A stretch of 64,000 bases of DNA from NCBI RefSeq assembly GCF_003287955.1, contig NZ_QMKP01000001.1, positions 124,001 through 188,000 of the forward strand, in the 5' to 3' direction. Below the pieces are notes generated by a model. The model was not told where the DNA came from and ran no database searches. It worked only from the letters and a program-made list of their open reading frames with translations. This DNA is from Arthrobacter sp. AQ5-06 (GTDB lineage: Bacteria > Actinomycetota > Actinomycetes > Actinomycetales > Micrococcaceae). A program made the translations under genes and the position numbers. Positions 46,752 to 54,766 of the stretch are shown here, one piece after another (the first letter of the stretch is position 1; each line of letters opens with the position of its first letter).

Positions 46752-47125
46752 GTGTACATCAATCTCGCCCGCCGGTCAGGTGGGCCGCCCGCACGCATAG
46801 TTCTGATGGGCGCGCCACCCACGGGCGATGATGTCTCTTGGGAGGACGTCGTCGAGGTATCGTTCATCCTCCCTGAAGGACCCGAAATGGGGTGGGACAC
46901 CTGGGCGGGCGAGAGCTGGCGAACACTGGGCGGCCTCCCACACGGCAGCTACCGGTTGCGAGTCAGCGCCAAGGGACGAGACCAGGGGCACGCCGGTGAG
47001 TTTTCCGAACACCCGGTCCATGCCTATCTCCTCCAGATGTGGCCCGCACCTCCACAGCCAGACGCCGTTTTGCGCACTGGGAGCGAGGACGGGCGATACT
47101 GGCACGGCGAGGTAGGCAAACGCTG
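46752..47125 (+). pseudogene. Unnamed actinobacterial protein, truncated and without its own stop
   Basis: The frame opens at GTG 46752 (VYINLARRSGG) and runs through WEDVVEVSFILPEG, GSYRLRVSAKGRDQGHAGEF and YLLQMWPAPPQPDAVLRTGS to YWHGEVG at about 47121. It then continues without a stop antisense to dinB up to 48125, which is not believable as coding. A plausible N-terminal scrap (VERVLLDQIVETDLG) lies just upstream in another frame, so a small deletion or shift has broken it. It is homologous to the minus-strand frame at 46010-46360. Function unknown. Confidence 0.5.
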
Positions 47126-47240
47126 CGGCGGGAGCGATGTACGACGTCGGCACCGGGCTTGCCACCGGCGCACTGGACATCTTCGACCGTTACTTCCGCG
47201 AAGCGATTCATCCGCGCTGGTAAGGAAGGCAGCGACGCCG

Positions 47241-48314
47241 TCACCAACCGCCGCGCGTCGGCGTATGTCCCTTTCGGGCATCGTCGGGCATTGCCATTTC
47301 GGCCCGCAGGCCCAGGAGTCGGATCGGACGGCCCGCTTCGATTCCGGCTGCGAGGTCCAAGGCCCGCGCGAGGATTTCGTTCCGGTCGAATGTCTCGGGA
47401 ATCTTCCTCGCGTGGGTCTTGGTGACGAACGGCGCGTACCGAACCTTGAGGGTCAGCCCAACCACGGGCCGTCCTTCAGCCACAACATCCTCAAGGACAC
47501 GCGCTGTCACTTCCCTCACGGCGTCGTCCACCTGGGCAGGCTCGGTCAGGTCGCGCTGGAAGGTGGTCTCCCGGCTATGCCCGCGGGCAACCCACGGGGT
47601 GTCGTCCACAACGCTGGCGCCGTCCCCGCGTCCGAGCTCCGCGTACCAAGGACCCATCTTGGGGCCGAACTCCGGGACCAGGTCTTGGGGGTCGGACGCG
47701 GCGAGCTCGGCGACTGTGTTGATGCCGAGTTTGGCCAGCCGGCCCGACACTTTTGTTCCGACGCCCCACAGGTCCTTGGTGGGCCGACTGCCCATGACGT
47801 CGAGCCAGTTCCCGGAAGTGAGACGGAAGACGCCGGCCGGCTTGCCGAAACCGGTGGCGACCTTGGCCCGGACCCGGGTGTCGCCGATGCCCACGCTGCA
47901 ATGCAGCTGCGTTCGCTCCAGGACAGCGGCCTGCACCTGCCGGGCGTAGGCTTCCGGATTCTCTGTTTCCGTGCCTATAAAGGCTTCATCCCAACCCAGC
48001 ACCTGCACGGTGGCGCCGGGCTGCGCGCGCAGGGTAGTCATCACGGTTTCAGACGCCGCCAGGTAAGCCTCCTGATCGACGGGCAGGATCACAGCGTCGG
48101 GCGCTTTCCGGGCCGCAATGCGTAAGGGCATTCCGGAACCCACGCCGAACGCCCTGGCTTCGTAGGATGCGGTCGACACCACAGCTCGTTCCGTGGGGTC
48201 GCCCCGACCGCCGACGATGATCGGCTTGCCCGCAAGCTCCGGCCGCCGGAGCACTTCGACCGCCGCGATGAACTGGTCGAGATCGACGTGCAGCACCCAC
48301 CGGATTCCGCTCAC
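47241..48314 (-). CDS. dinB: DNA polymerase IV (DinB), Y-family translesion polymerase
   Basis: This 357-residue protein is of normal DinB length. It has WVLHVDLDQFIAAVEVLRRP with the first metal Asp, GKPIIVGGRGDPTERAVVST, the catalytic pair region LGWDEAFIG (Asp-Glu kept, usually SIDEAF), CSVGIGDTRVRAKVATGFGKP, the helix-hairpin-helix LWGVGTKVSGRLAKLGI, and a little-finger domain. The start is GTG 48314. There is no strong ribosome site. The same frame stays open upstream through the tnpA scrap to 48902. It copies damaged DNA with low fidelity. Its place inside the Tn3 remnant suggests it was carried in. Confidence 0.88.
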   Translation of the reverse strand: MSGIRWVLHVDLDQFIAAVEVLRRPELAGKPIIVGGRGDPTERAVVSTASYEARAFGVGSGMPLRIAARKAPDAVILPVDQEAYLAASETVMTTLRAQPGATVQVLGWDEAFIGTETENPEAYARQVQAAVLERTQLHCSVGIGDTRVRAKVATGFGKPAGVFRLTSGNWLDVMGSRPTKDLWGVGTKVSGRLAKLGINTVAELAASDPQDLVPEFGPKMGPWYAELGRGDGASVVDDTPWVARGHSRETTFQRDLTEPAQVDDAVREVTARVLEDVVAEGRPVVGLTLKVRYAPFVTKTHARKIPETFDRNEILARALDLAAGIEAGRPIRLLGLRAEMAMPDDARKGHTPTRGGW

Positions 48315-48429
48315 GCCACCAGTCTGCCCTAAACATCCCTGGCAAGCATCGGCTCTCCACCGGGCCTGGCCGCGGAGCCTGCGGCCTCCTGACCTTGCCG
48401 GGGCCAAAATCGTACCGCTCAGGGATCCC

Positions 48430-48988
48430 CTATCGAACACGGCCTGCGCCATCGACCGCTCACGGAACGCAGCCAAAGAGCGGTCAATCCACAATCCGGA
48501 CCCATGCGGGAAGAAGGAACTTCCGCTCACGCAACCAGACCGCCGCTCGTTCAACAGGCGCACCGGCCCCTCCGACGACGTCCAGGCCCGGGCTGACAGG
48601 AACAGACTCAGCTCCTCGTATTTGACCGGATCAGCGAAGTCCACGTACCCGTACACGGCGGAAATCTCCGCACCGTGCTCGTAATCGGTCTGTCCACGCT
48701 GCGCGTATAGCTTGAGAACGGAAGCGTCCGAAATGCCCAGCTGCCCGGCCAGGGATTCCACCACTGGCCATGGAACAGCCAGAGGACCGTCAGAAACCGG
48801 ACCACGACACGGGCCGTTGCCAGTTGAACAGCGAATCCCAGACGGTTGTGCTGCCCCCGGCGGCGGGCGGCTAACGACAAGTCGGCATCGTCCAACCAGC
48901 AAAAGCGTTCCAGGTCCTCCCTCGACACCTCATCAGGAAATCGGCCGAACCCGGCGGTCTGCTCATGACTTAGAAAATCGACCGCCAT
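48430..48988 (-). pseudogene. tnpA: Tn3-family transposase, 5' fragment with frameshift
   Basis: The start ATG 48988 lies 26 bp inside the right terminal repeat. The first frame reads MAVDFLSHEQTAGFGRFPDE, REDLERFCWLDDADLSLAARR and HNRLGFAVQLATAR, the DUF4158 N-terminus of Tn3 transposases. The reading then moves to another frame (VPWPVVESLAGQLGISDASV, then YVDFADPVKYEELSLFL and ARAWTSSEGP). A further shift follows near 48550. Only about 180 of the usual about 1000 codons remain. The second frame is accidentally continuous with dinB. Confidence 0.88.
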
Positions 48989-49013
48989 GCAAATTCAACA
49001 GCCACCAAACTGG

Positions 49014-49051
49014 CTTAGCGTGAATTTCCATACCGATCCTCCCTAGACCCC
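49014..49051 (-). repeat. Right terminal inverted repeat of the Tn3 remnant
   Basis: Read from the outside, this 38-bp end starts GGGGTCTAGGG and finishes TTCACGCTAAG. It differs from the left end at positions 8, 9 and 22 of the repeat. Confidence 0.9.
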
Positions 49052-49131
49052 GCATCCGGCAGCGTGCGTCAAAGCGACGAAGGACCAGCACGCCGAGGAT
49101 GTCGCCCTCCGGGCCCCAGGCCCGAGGAGAC

Positions 49132-50817
49132 TTACGAAAGCAATGCCCGGCGGAGGGTATCGAGCCCTACGGAGCCGACATTCAGTGCCTTGGTATGGAA
49201 GGCCTTGAGGTCGAAGCCGGGCCGGGTTTCGAGGTCGGCCCGGATCTGTTCCCAGAGGCGCTGTCCCACTTTGTAGGACGGCGCCTGGCCGGGCCAGCCA
49301 AGGTAGCGGGTGAATTCGAATTTGAGCTGGCCTTCGCTGATGGGCAGGTTCTCCTTGAGGAAGTCGTAGCCCGCCTCAGGGGTCCACGTTCCGGTGCCCC
49401 AGCGTTCGGGAATCTCAAGTTCCAGGTGGACGCCGATGTCGAACACCACGCGGGCCGCCCGCATCCGCTGCATGTCCAGCATGCCCATGTGGTCGCCGGG
49501 ATCGGCCAGGTAGCCGAGTTCCTGCATGAGCTTTTCCGCGTACAGGGCCCAGCCTTCGCCGTGGCCGGAGGTCCAGCAGACGTTCCGCCGCCACTTGTTC
49601 AGCAGTTCCCGCCGGTAGGTGGCGGTGGCCACCTGCAGGTGGTGGCCGGGAACGCCTTCATGGAAGACTGTGGTGGTTTCGGCCCAGGTGGTGAAGGTGT
49701 CTTCGCCGGCCGGAACGGACCACCACATCCGGCCCGGGCGGCTGAAGTCATCCGACGGGCCGGTGTAGTAAATGCCGCCTTCGTCGGTCGGAGCGATCCG
49801 GCATTCCAGCGTCTTCATCACGTCCGGGATCTCAAAGTGCACACCCGCGAGGTCGGCAACAGCCTTGTCCGAGAGTTCCTGCATCCAGGCCTTGAGCGCC
49901 GCCGTGCCCTTGAGCTGACGCGCGGGGTCGTTGTTGAGGACTTCCTTTGCCTCCGCGATGCCGGCCCCTGGCTTGATGCTGGACGCGACTTTTTCCTGCT
50001 CGGCGATGAGCCGGTCCAGTTCCTGGACTCCCCATGCGTAGGTCTCTTCGAGGTCGACGGCGGAGCCCAGGAAGGAGCGCGAGGCCAGTGCGTAGCGTTC
50101 GCGGCCGACGGCGTCCTGCTGCGGGGCGGCAGGCAGCAGTTCCGTGCGGAGGAACTCCGCGAGCTCCCGGTAGGCACGGCGCGCAGCGCCAGCACCGGCG
50201 TCGAGCTCTTCCTGCACGTCCGCAGGCAGCGGCTGGCCGTCGACGGCGGCTTCCGCGGCGAGCTTGGCGAAGAAGCCGTCCTCGGCGGCGTACTTACTGG
50301 TTTGTTCGATCACGATCTTGACCTGGCGGACCGCGGAGACCTTGCCGGCATTCTTGGCGGAACGGAGCGAGGCAATGTAGCCCTCGATCGCCGCCGGAAC
50401 ATTGACCGCCCTGCCGGCGATGTGCTCCCAGTGCTCGCCGGTGTCCGTGGGCATCAGGTCGAAAATGGCCCGGATGTCCTGGGCGGGGGAGGCGATGTTG
50501 TTCAGCTCCGCTTCATCCCAGCCGGACTCGTGGATTTCCAGCTGGAGGCCCAGCCGTTCCCGCATCGCGTCCAGGGTGACGGCGTCTACGTCGTCCTGGG
50601 GTGCCAGGCCCGCCAGGGCAGCGATGGCCTTCCGGGCTTCCGCTGCGAAACCGGCGATGCCGGCGGGGGAGTAGTCCGGGTACTCGGTCTCGTGCCCCGG
50701 CAGCCCCAGCGTGGTGGCAAACGACGGGTTCAGCCGGATGAGTGTGTCGGTGTAGTCATCCGCCACGGCATCGATGGCGGAGTGCGGACGGGCGGCAGGG
50801 GCGGTTTGGGTAGTCAC
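49132..50817 (-). CDS. DUF885 family protein (putative metallo-carboxypeptidase-like)
   Basis: This 561-residue soluble protein of the DUF885 family has TTVFHEGVPGHHLQVATATY with the HExxxGHH zinc-binding-like motif at about residues 378-397. It also shows SGHGEGWALYAEKLM and the C-terminal YKVGQRLWEQIRADLETR. Family members are thought to be zinc peptidases. The substrate is not known. There is no signal peptide. ATG 50817 lies 9 bp after the accE stop on the same strand. It may therefore be the tail of the accD-accE operon. The Tn3 remnant begins 80 bp beyond its stop. Confidence 0.9.
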   Translation of the reverse strand: MTTQTAPAARPHSAIDAVADDYTDTLIRLNPSFATTLGLPGHETEYPDYSPAGIAGFAAEARKAIAALAGLAPQDDVDAVTLDAMRERLGLQLEIHESGWDEAELNNIASPAQDIRAIFDLMPTDTGEHWEHIAGRAVNVPAAIEGYIASLRSAKNAGKVSAVRQVKIVIEQTSKYAAEDGFFAKLAAEAAVDGQPLPADVQEELDAGAGAARRAYRELAEFLRTELLPAAPQQDAVGRERYALASRSFLGSAVDLEETYAWGVQELDRLIAEQEKVASSIKPGAGIAEAKEVLNNDPARQLKGTAALKAWMQELSDKAVADLAGVHFEIPDVMKTLECRIAPTDEGGIYYTGPSDDFSRPGRMWWSVPAGEDTFTTWAETTTVFHEGVPGHHLQVATATYRRELLNKWRRNVCWTSGHGEGWALYAEKLMQELGYLADPGDHMGMLDMQRMRAARVVFDIGVHLELEIPERWGTGTWTPEAGYDFLKENLPISEGQLKFEFTRYLGWPGQAPSYKVGQRLWEQIRADLETRPGFDLKAFHTKALNVGSVGLDTLRRALLS

Positions 50818-50826
50818 CCCACGAGC

Positions 50827-51057
50827 CTAACCCCGGCTCCGCCTCCAGGCGCCGGGTCCCGGCGTCGGGGCGAGCCGCAGTTGCTGGCGGCGAACCCAGT
50901 CGCGGGCGGTGGGCTTCCCGACGGCCGCGGCGTCCGCGCTGCCCAGGGAAAGTACGACGGCGGTCAGCGCCGCGAGCTCCTCGGCCGACGGGTGCCCTTT
51001 GACCACAGAGAGCAGGGGTTGAGCGAGTTCAGCGGCCTGGTCCATGTCCGCACTCAC
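50827..51057 (-). CDS. accE: Acyl-CoA carboxylase epsilon subunit
   Basis: This 76-residue protein has the epsilon-subunit pattern: a short N-terminal helix, [20 protein letters not shown], then a C-terminal [20 protein letters not shown]. The small subunit stabilises and boosts the alpha-beta carboxylase complex in actinobacteria. Its GTG start overlaps the accD stop as GTGA, so translation is coupled. A later ATG at 51045 is possible but would break the coupling. Confidence 0.88.
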   Translation of the reverse strand: MSADMDQAAELAQPLLSVVKGHPSAEELAALTAVVLSLGSADAAAVGKPTARDWVRRQQLRLAPTPGPGAWRRSRG

Positions 51058-52637
51058 AGCGGGATGTTCCCGTGCTTCTTGGTGGGCAGGCTCGCACGTT
51101 TGTCGCGGAGGGCGCGAAGGCCCTTGATGATCTGGCCTCGGGTATCGGACGGTGCGATGACCGCGTCCACGTAGCCCAGCTGGGCTGCCTGGTAGGGGTT
51201 AAGCAGCTCTTCTTCATACTGCCGGATGACCTCGGCTCGCCGGGCTTCAACGTCCCCGCCGGCCTCGGCAACGGCGGCCAGGTCGCGGCGGTACAGGATG
51301 TTGACGGCGCCCTGGGCGCCCATCACGCCGATCTGCGCCGTGGGCCACGCCAGGTTCAGGTCCGCGCCGAGCTTCTTGGAGCCCATCACGATGTACGCTC
51401 CGCCGTAGGCCTTGCGCGTGATGACCGTCAGCTTGGGCACGGTGGCTTCGGCATAGGCGTACAGCAGCTTGGCGCCGCGGCGGATGATGCCCTGAAACTC
51501 CTGGTCCTTGCCGGGCAGGAAGCCGGGGACATCCACCAGGGTAATGATGGGGACGTTGAAGGCGTCGCAGTTCCGGACGAAGCGCGCGGCCTTCTCCGAG
51601 GCCGCAATGTCCAGTGTGCCGGCGAACTGCAGCGGCTGATTGGCCACGATCCCCACGGTGTGTCCCTCAACCCGGCCGTAGCCGATCATGACGTTGGGGG
51701 CATAGAGGGACTGCATCTCCAGGAAATGCGCGTCGTCAACGACCTGCTCGATGACGGTGCGCATGTCGTACGGCTGGTTGGCAGAGTCCGGGACGAGAGT
51801 GTCCAGGGCGAGGTCGTCGTCGTTGATCTCCAGCTCCTGCTGGTGCTCCAGCACCGGGGCCTCGGAGAGGTTGTTGGACGGCAGGAAGTCCAGCAGTTCG
51901 CGGACGAACTCGATGGCATCGGCTTCGTCGGAGGCCAGATAGGTGGAGGTGCCCGTGTTGGCATTGTGCTGGCGTGCGCCGCCCAGGGACTCCATGTCCA
52001 CGTCTTCGCCCGTGACGGTCTTGATGACGTCAGGTCCCGTAATGAACATGTGCGAGGTCTTGTCCACCATCACTACATAATCCGTGAGTGCGGGGGAGTA
52101 GGCCGCGCCGCCGGCGGACGGTCCCATGATGAGCGAAATCTGCGGCACTACGCCGGACGCGTGGACGTTATTGCGGAAGATGTCGGCAAACATGGCCAGT
52201 GAGGCCACGCCTTCCTGGATGCGGGCACCGCCGCCGTCGAGGATGCCCACTACCGGGCAGCCGTTGCGCAGGGCGAATTCCTGGACCTTGACGATCTTCT
52301 CGCCGTTGACCTGGCTCAACGATCCGCCGTAAACCGAAAAGTCCTGGCTGTAGACGGCAACGGGACGCCCGTCCACCGTGCCGTAGCCGGAGACCAGCCC
52401 GTCGCCGAGCGGCTTCTTCTTTTCCATGTCGAAGGCGGTGGAGCGGTGCACGGCCAGCGCGTCGAGCTCCACAAACGAGCCTTCGTCCAGCAGGAGGTCC
52501 ACGCGCTCGCGGGCGGTGTTCTTGCCGCGGGCATGCTGCTTTTCGATGGCTTCGGGGCCGGAGGGTTGTTCTGCACGGGCCTGGCGGTCGCGGAAATCGG
52601 CGATCTTTCCCGCTGTCGTTGTCAGATCGTGGCTCAT
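51054..52637 (-). CDS. accD: Acyl-CoA carboxylase beta subunit (carboxyltransferase)
   Basis: This 527-residue carboxyltransferase moves CO2 from carboxybiotin to acetyl- or propionyl-CoA. Landmarks are [88 protein letters not shown], and [18 protein letters not shown]. The set fits AccD5/PccB-type subunits. ATG 52637 has GGAG 7 nt upstream. A TTG just before it (52640) is an alternative. A 17-bp dyad at 52788-52804 matches that before accA3. The gene starts the operon accD-accE, perhaps with the DUF885 gene. Confidence 0.95.
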   Translation of the reverse strand: MSHDLTTTAGKIADFRDRQARAEQPSGPEAIEKQHARGKNTARERVDLLLDEGSFVELDALAVHRSTAFDMEKKKPLGDGLVSGYGTVDGRPVAVYSQDFSVYGGSLSQVNGEKIVKVQEFALRNGCPVVGILDGGGARIQEGVASLAMFADIFRNNVHASGVVPQISLIMGPSAGGAAYSPALTDYVVMVDKTSHMFITGPDVIKTVTGEDVDMESLGGARQHNANTGTSTYLASDEADAIEFVRELLDFLPSNNLSEAPVLEHQQELEINDDDLALDTLVPDSANQPYDMRTVIEQVVDDAHFLEMQSLYAPNVMIGYGRVEGHTVGIVANQPLQFAGTLDIAASEKAARFVRNCDAFNVPIITLVDVPGFLPGKDQEFQGIIRRGAKLLYAYAEATVPKLTVITRKAYGGAYIVMGSKKLGADLNLAWPTAQIGVMGAQGAVNILYRRDLAAVAEAGGDVEARRAEVIRQYEEELLNPYQAAQLGYVDAVIAPSDTRGQIIKGLRALRDKRASLPTKKHGNIPL

Positions 52638-52787
52638 CAAGTGTCTCCGGCTCTGTAGCAGATTGGTGCTGTAACAATGTGGTGCTGCGTGCGGTGGTGG
52701 CTGGCAGGTCAGGCGCGTGATTTAAGTAGATTCCACACAAAAGACGAACCCTGCTGGCTAGTCTAATGACGCATCTGCGTGGGACGA

Positions 52788-52804
52788 CTGTAGAAAACCT
52801 ACAA
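52788..52804. promoter_or_regulatory. 17-bp dyad upstream of accD (shared with accA3)
   Basis: CTGTAGA (52788-52794) faces CCTACAA (52798-52804) around AAA. Five of seven pairs hold within the dyad. The right half plus flank AACCTACAATT is identical to the site before accA3 at 39092-39108. Both lie in the same orientation to their genes. Confidence 0.65.
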
Positions 52805-52830
52805 TTTTCCGCACTTTCCAGCGGTCAGCA

Positions 52831-52854
52831 GTATGTTACTCGCTAGTAACATAC
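52831..52854. promoter_or_regulatory. Perfect 24-bp palindrome before the SDR gene
   Basis: GTATGTTACT (52831-52840) pairs with AGTAACATAC (52845-52854) around CGCT, ending 18 bp before the SDR start codon. It therefore overlaps the promoter or leader. The form TTACT-n4-AGTAA resembles TetR-type operators of fatty-acid genes. The regulator is not in view. Confidence 0.7.
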
Positions 52855-52872
52855 CTCGGCTACAGTGGAGCC

Positions 52873-53790
52873 ATGACTTCCAGCAACGATGCAAGGTCCA
52901 CTGCCGCAGCGCCGTACCAGGCCACCGGGTCCCTTCGGGGCCGCACCATTCTGATGTCCGGCGGCAGCCGCGGCATCGGGCTGGCCATTGCCACCCGGGC
53001 CGCGCAGGACGGTGCCAATATTGTCCTTATGGCCAAGACCGGCGAGCCCCACGCCAAGCTGGCGGGCACTGTCTTCAGCGCCGCTGAGCAGGTGGAGGCC
53101 GCCGGAGGCCAGGCCCTGGCAATCGTGGGTGATGTGCGCAGTGACGACGACGTCGCAGGAGCCGTGGCGGCCGCCGTCGAACGCTTCGGCGGGATCGACA
53201 TCGTGCTGAACAATGCGTCCGCGATCGATCTCTCCACCACCGATGACGTGGATATGAAACGCTACGACCTGATGCAGGACATCAACGTCCGCGGGACGTT
53301 CCTGCTGTCCAAGCTGTCACTGCCCGCCCTGCGCAGATCCGCCCACGCACACATCCTGACGCTGTCGCCGCCCCTGAATCTTGACCCCCGCTGGGCAGGA
53401 AAGCACCTGGCGTACACCATGGCCAAATACGGGATGAGCCTCACGACGCTGGGCCTTGCCGAAGAACTCAAGGCCGACGGCGTCAACGTCAACTCTCTCT
53501 GGCCGTGCACCCTCATCGATACCGCGGCCATCCGGAATATGCCCGGCGGTCAGGAAATCGTCCAGGCCGCCCGCGGACCGCAGATCATGGCCGACGCAGC
53601 CCACGCCGTTCTGACCGGCAGCAACCTGGCCGGCACTCACCTGGCCGGCGCGCACGGGGGCAGCGCGGGTGCGCCCAGCGGAAACTTCTATACGGACGAA
53701 CAGGTGCTCCGCGCGGCGGGGGTCACCGACTTCCGTCCGTACAGCCTCGGGGCAGCGGAGGATCGGCTGGTTCCGGACATATTCCTCTGA
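52873..53790 (+). CDS. Short-chain dehydrogenase/reductase, HSDL2-like
   Basis: This 305-residue NAD(P)-dependent oxidoreductase has the cofactor motif ILMSGGSRGIGLAIATRAAQ, the NNAS-type strand VLNNASAIDLS, and a YTMAKYGMSL active-site tyrosine/lysine (YxxxK). Thr/Ser-Pro residues stand in ILTLSPPLNLDPRW where the catalytic Ser lies. This is the hydroxysteroid dehydrogenase-like 2 group, often linked to fatty-acid metabolism. It is divergent from accD, with the two dyads in the 235-bp gap. The start ATG at 52873 follows the palindrome. Confidence 0.9.
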   Translation: MTSSNDARSTAAAPYQATGSLRGRTILMSGGSRGIGLAIATRAAQDGANIVLMAKTGEPHAKLAGTVFSAAEQVEAAGGQALAIVGDVRSDDDVAGAVAAAVERFGGIDIVLNNASAIDLSTTDDVDMKRYDLMQDINVRGTFLLSKLSLPALRRSAHAHILTLSPPLNLDPRWAGKHLAYTMAKYGMSLTTLGLAEELKADGVNVNSLWPCTLIDTAAIRNMPGGQEIVQAARGPQIMADAAHAVLTGSNLAGTHLAGAHGGSAGAPSGNFYTDEQVLRAAGVTDFRPYSLGAAEDRLVPDIFL

Positions 53791-53857
53791 GCCGCGGTTC
53801 CAGTCATGTGGCTGCGGGAACGGCCAGTGGCGGCGCCTGAGTCGATAGGATTCAACC

Positions 53858-54766
53858 ATGGATGACTCACACACCCCAGGAAATCCGTTGAATCGCGGAG
53901 CCTTGGCGGACCAGGATTTCCTTGCGGCGACGGGCATCGCCAAGTTGGTGGTGGTGGACTCCACCGGTTCCACCAATGCGGATCTCCTGCGCTCGGTGAC
54001 GGTTGAACCTAAAGAGTGGCCGGACCTGTCAGTGCTGACGGCCGAGTACCAGAGCGCTGCCCGGGGACGCCTGGACCGGCGGTGGGAAGCGCCACCGATG
54101 AGCTCGGTGTCGGTGTCCCTGGTCCTGCGGCCCGCCAACGCCGAGGGCAGGCCGCTGCCCACCCATACGTATTCGTGGCTGTCACTGCTGGGCGCACTCG
54201 CGCTGCGGGAGACACTGCGTGAGACCGCGGGTATTCCGGCCGAGCTCAAGTGGCCCAATGACGTCCTGGTCCGTGGCCGCAAGATCGCCGGGATCCTGGC
54301 CCAGCTGGGGCCCATGGGGGACGGTTCTGTTCCCCCGGTCATTTTGGGGACCGGCCTGAACGTGACTGTGACCGCGTCAGAACTCCCGGTGCCCACAGCG
54401 ACGTCCGTTGCGCTGGAAGAACCGCTGACTGTTGATCGGACCTTGCTCCTCAAAAGCTACCTCGCCCATTTCACGGTGCTCTACCGCAGCTTCTGCAATG
54501 CCGACGGCGACCCCACCGCCGGGATTGCCGGCGGCCCTTCGCTCCACAAGCGGGTGGAATCCGTGATGGTGACGCTGGGCAAGCAAGTGCGCGCGCAACT
54601 GCCCGGTGACCACGAGATCATCGGGCACGCTTCGAGGCTTGACGAGTACGGCTCACTCCTGGTGGTGGACAAGGACCGCCGGGAGCATGTGGTCACCGCC
54701 GGCGACGTGGTCCACCTGCGCCCGTGGACCCCGCCGGGCCAGGGCGCCGAAAGCGGTTATGCGTAA
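53858..54766 (+). CDS. birA: Biotin--[acetyl-CoA-carboxylase] ligase BirA
   Basis: This 302-residue class I biotin protein ligase lacks an N-terminal DNA-binding domain, as in other actinobacteria. It activates biotin with ATP and attaches it to the AccA3 BCCP. Signatures are VVDSTGSTNADLLR, TAEYQSAARGRLDRRWEAPP (the biotinyl-AMP loop), LKWPNDVLVRGRKIAGILAQ and VILGTGLNVTV. The C-terminal SH3-like domain ends HVVTAGDVVHLRPW. It is near accD, as is common, and overlaps the next gene by 8 bp. Confidence 0.95.
   Translation: MDDSHTPGNPLNRGALADQDFLAATGIAKLVVVDSTGSTNADLLRSVTVEPKEWPDLSVLTAEYQSAARGRLDRRWEAPPMSSVSVSLVLRPANAEGRPLPTHTYSWLSLLGALALRETLRETAGIPAELKWPNDVLVRGRKIAGILAQLGPMGDGSVPPVILGTGLNVTVTASELPVPTATSVALEEPLTVDRTLLLKSYLAHFTVLYRSFCNADGDPTAGIAGGPSLHKRVESVMVTLGKQVRAQLPGDHEIIGHASRLDEYGSLLVVDKDRREHVVTAGDVVHLRPWTPPGQGAESGYA

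Larger units (their letters stand above)
45163..49051. mobile_element. Degenerate Tn3-family transposon remnant carrying dinB
   Basis: This 3889-bp segment is bounded by 38-bp terminal inverted repeats (45163-45200 and 49014-49051) that match at 35 of 38 positions. They begin GGGGTCT and end CACGCTAAG, the classic Tn3 terminal pattern. Inside, all from the minus strand: a 5' fragment of a Tn3-type transposase gene, dinB, and a frameshifted resolvase. Two inverted relatives of an unnamed family lie between dinB and the resolvase. The flanking pentamers GCCTT and GCATC are not a clean target duplication. Most of tnpA is gone, so it cannot move by itself. Confidence 0.85.

Noticed and set aside
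47137..47223. 28-codon plus-strand frame beginning MYDVGTGL
   Set aside because: It is too short, has no recognised homologue and lies in disrupted mobile-element sequence.
46752..48125. 457-residue plus-strand reading through the dinB region
   Set aside because: Only the first about 123 codons resemble a protein family. The rest is the antisense of dinB.
45158..49056. Target-site duplication of the Tn3 remnant
   Set aside because: The flanking pentamers GCCTT and GCATC agree at only three positions, so no duplication can be claimed.
49099..51174. 691-residue plus-strand frame over the DUF885 and accE genes
   Set aside because: It is antisense to two recognisable genes and has no recognisable motif.
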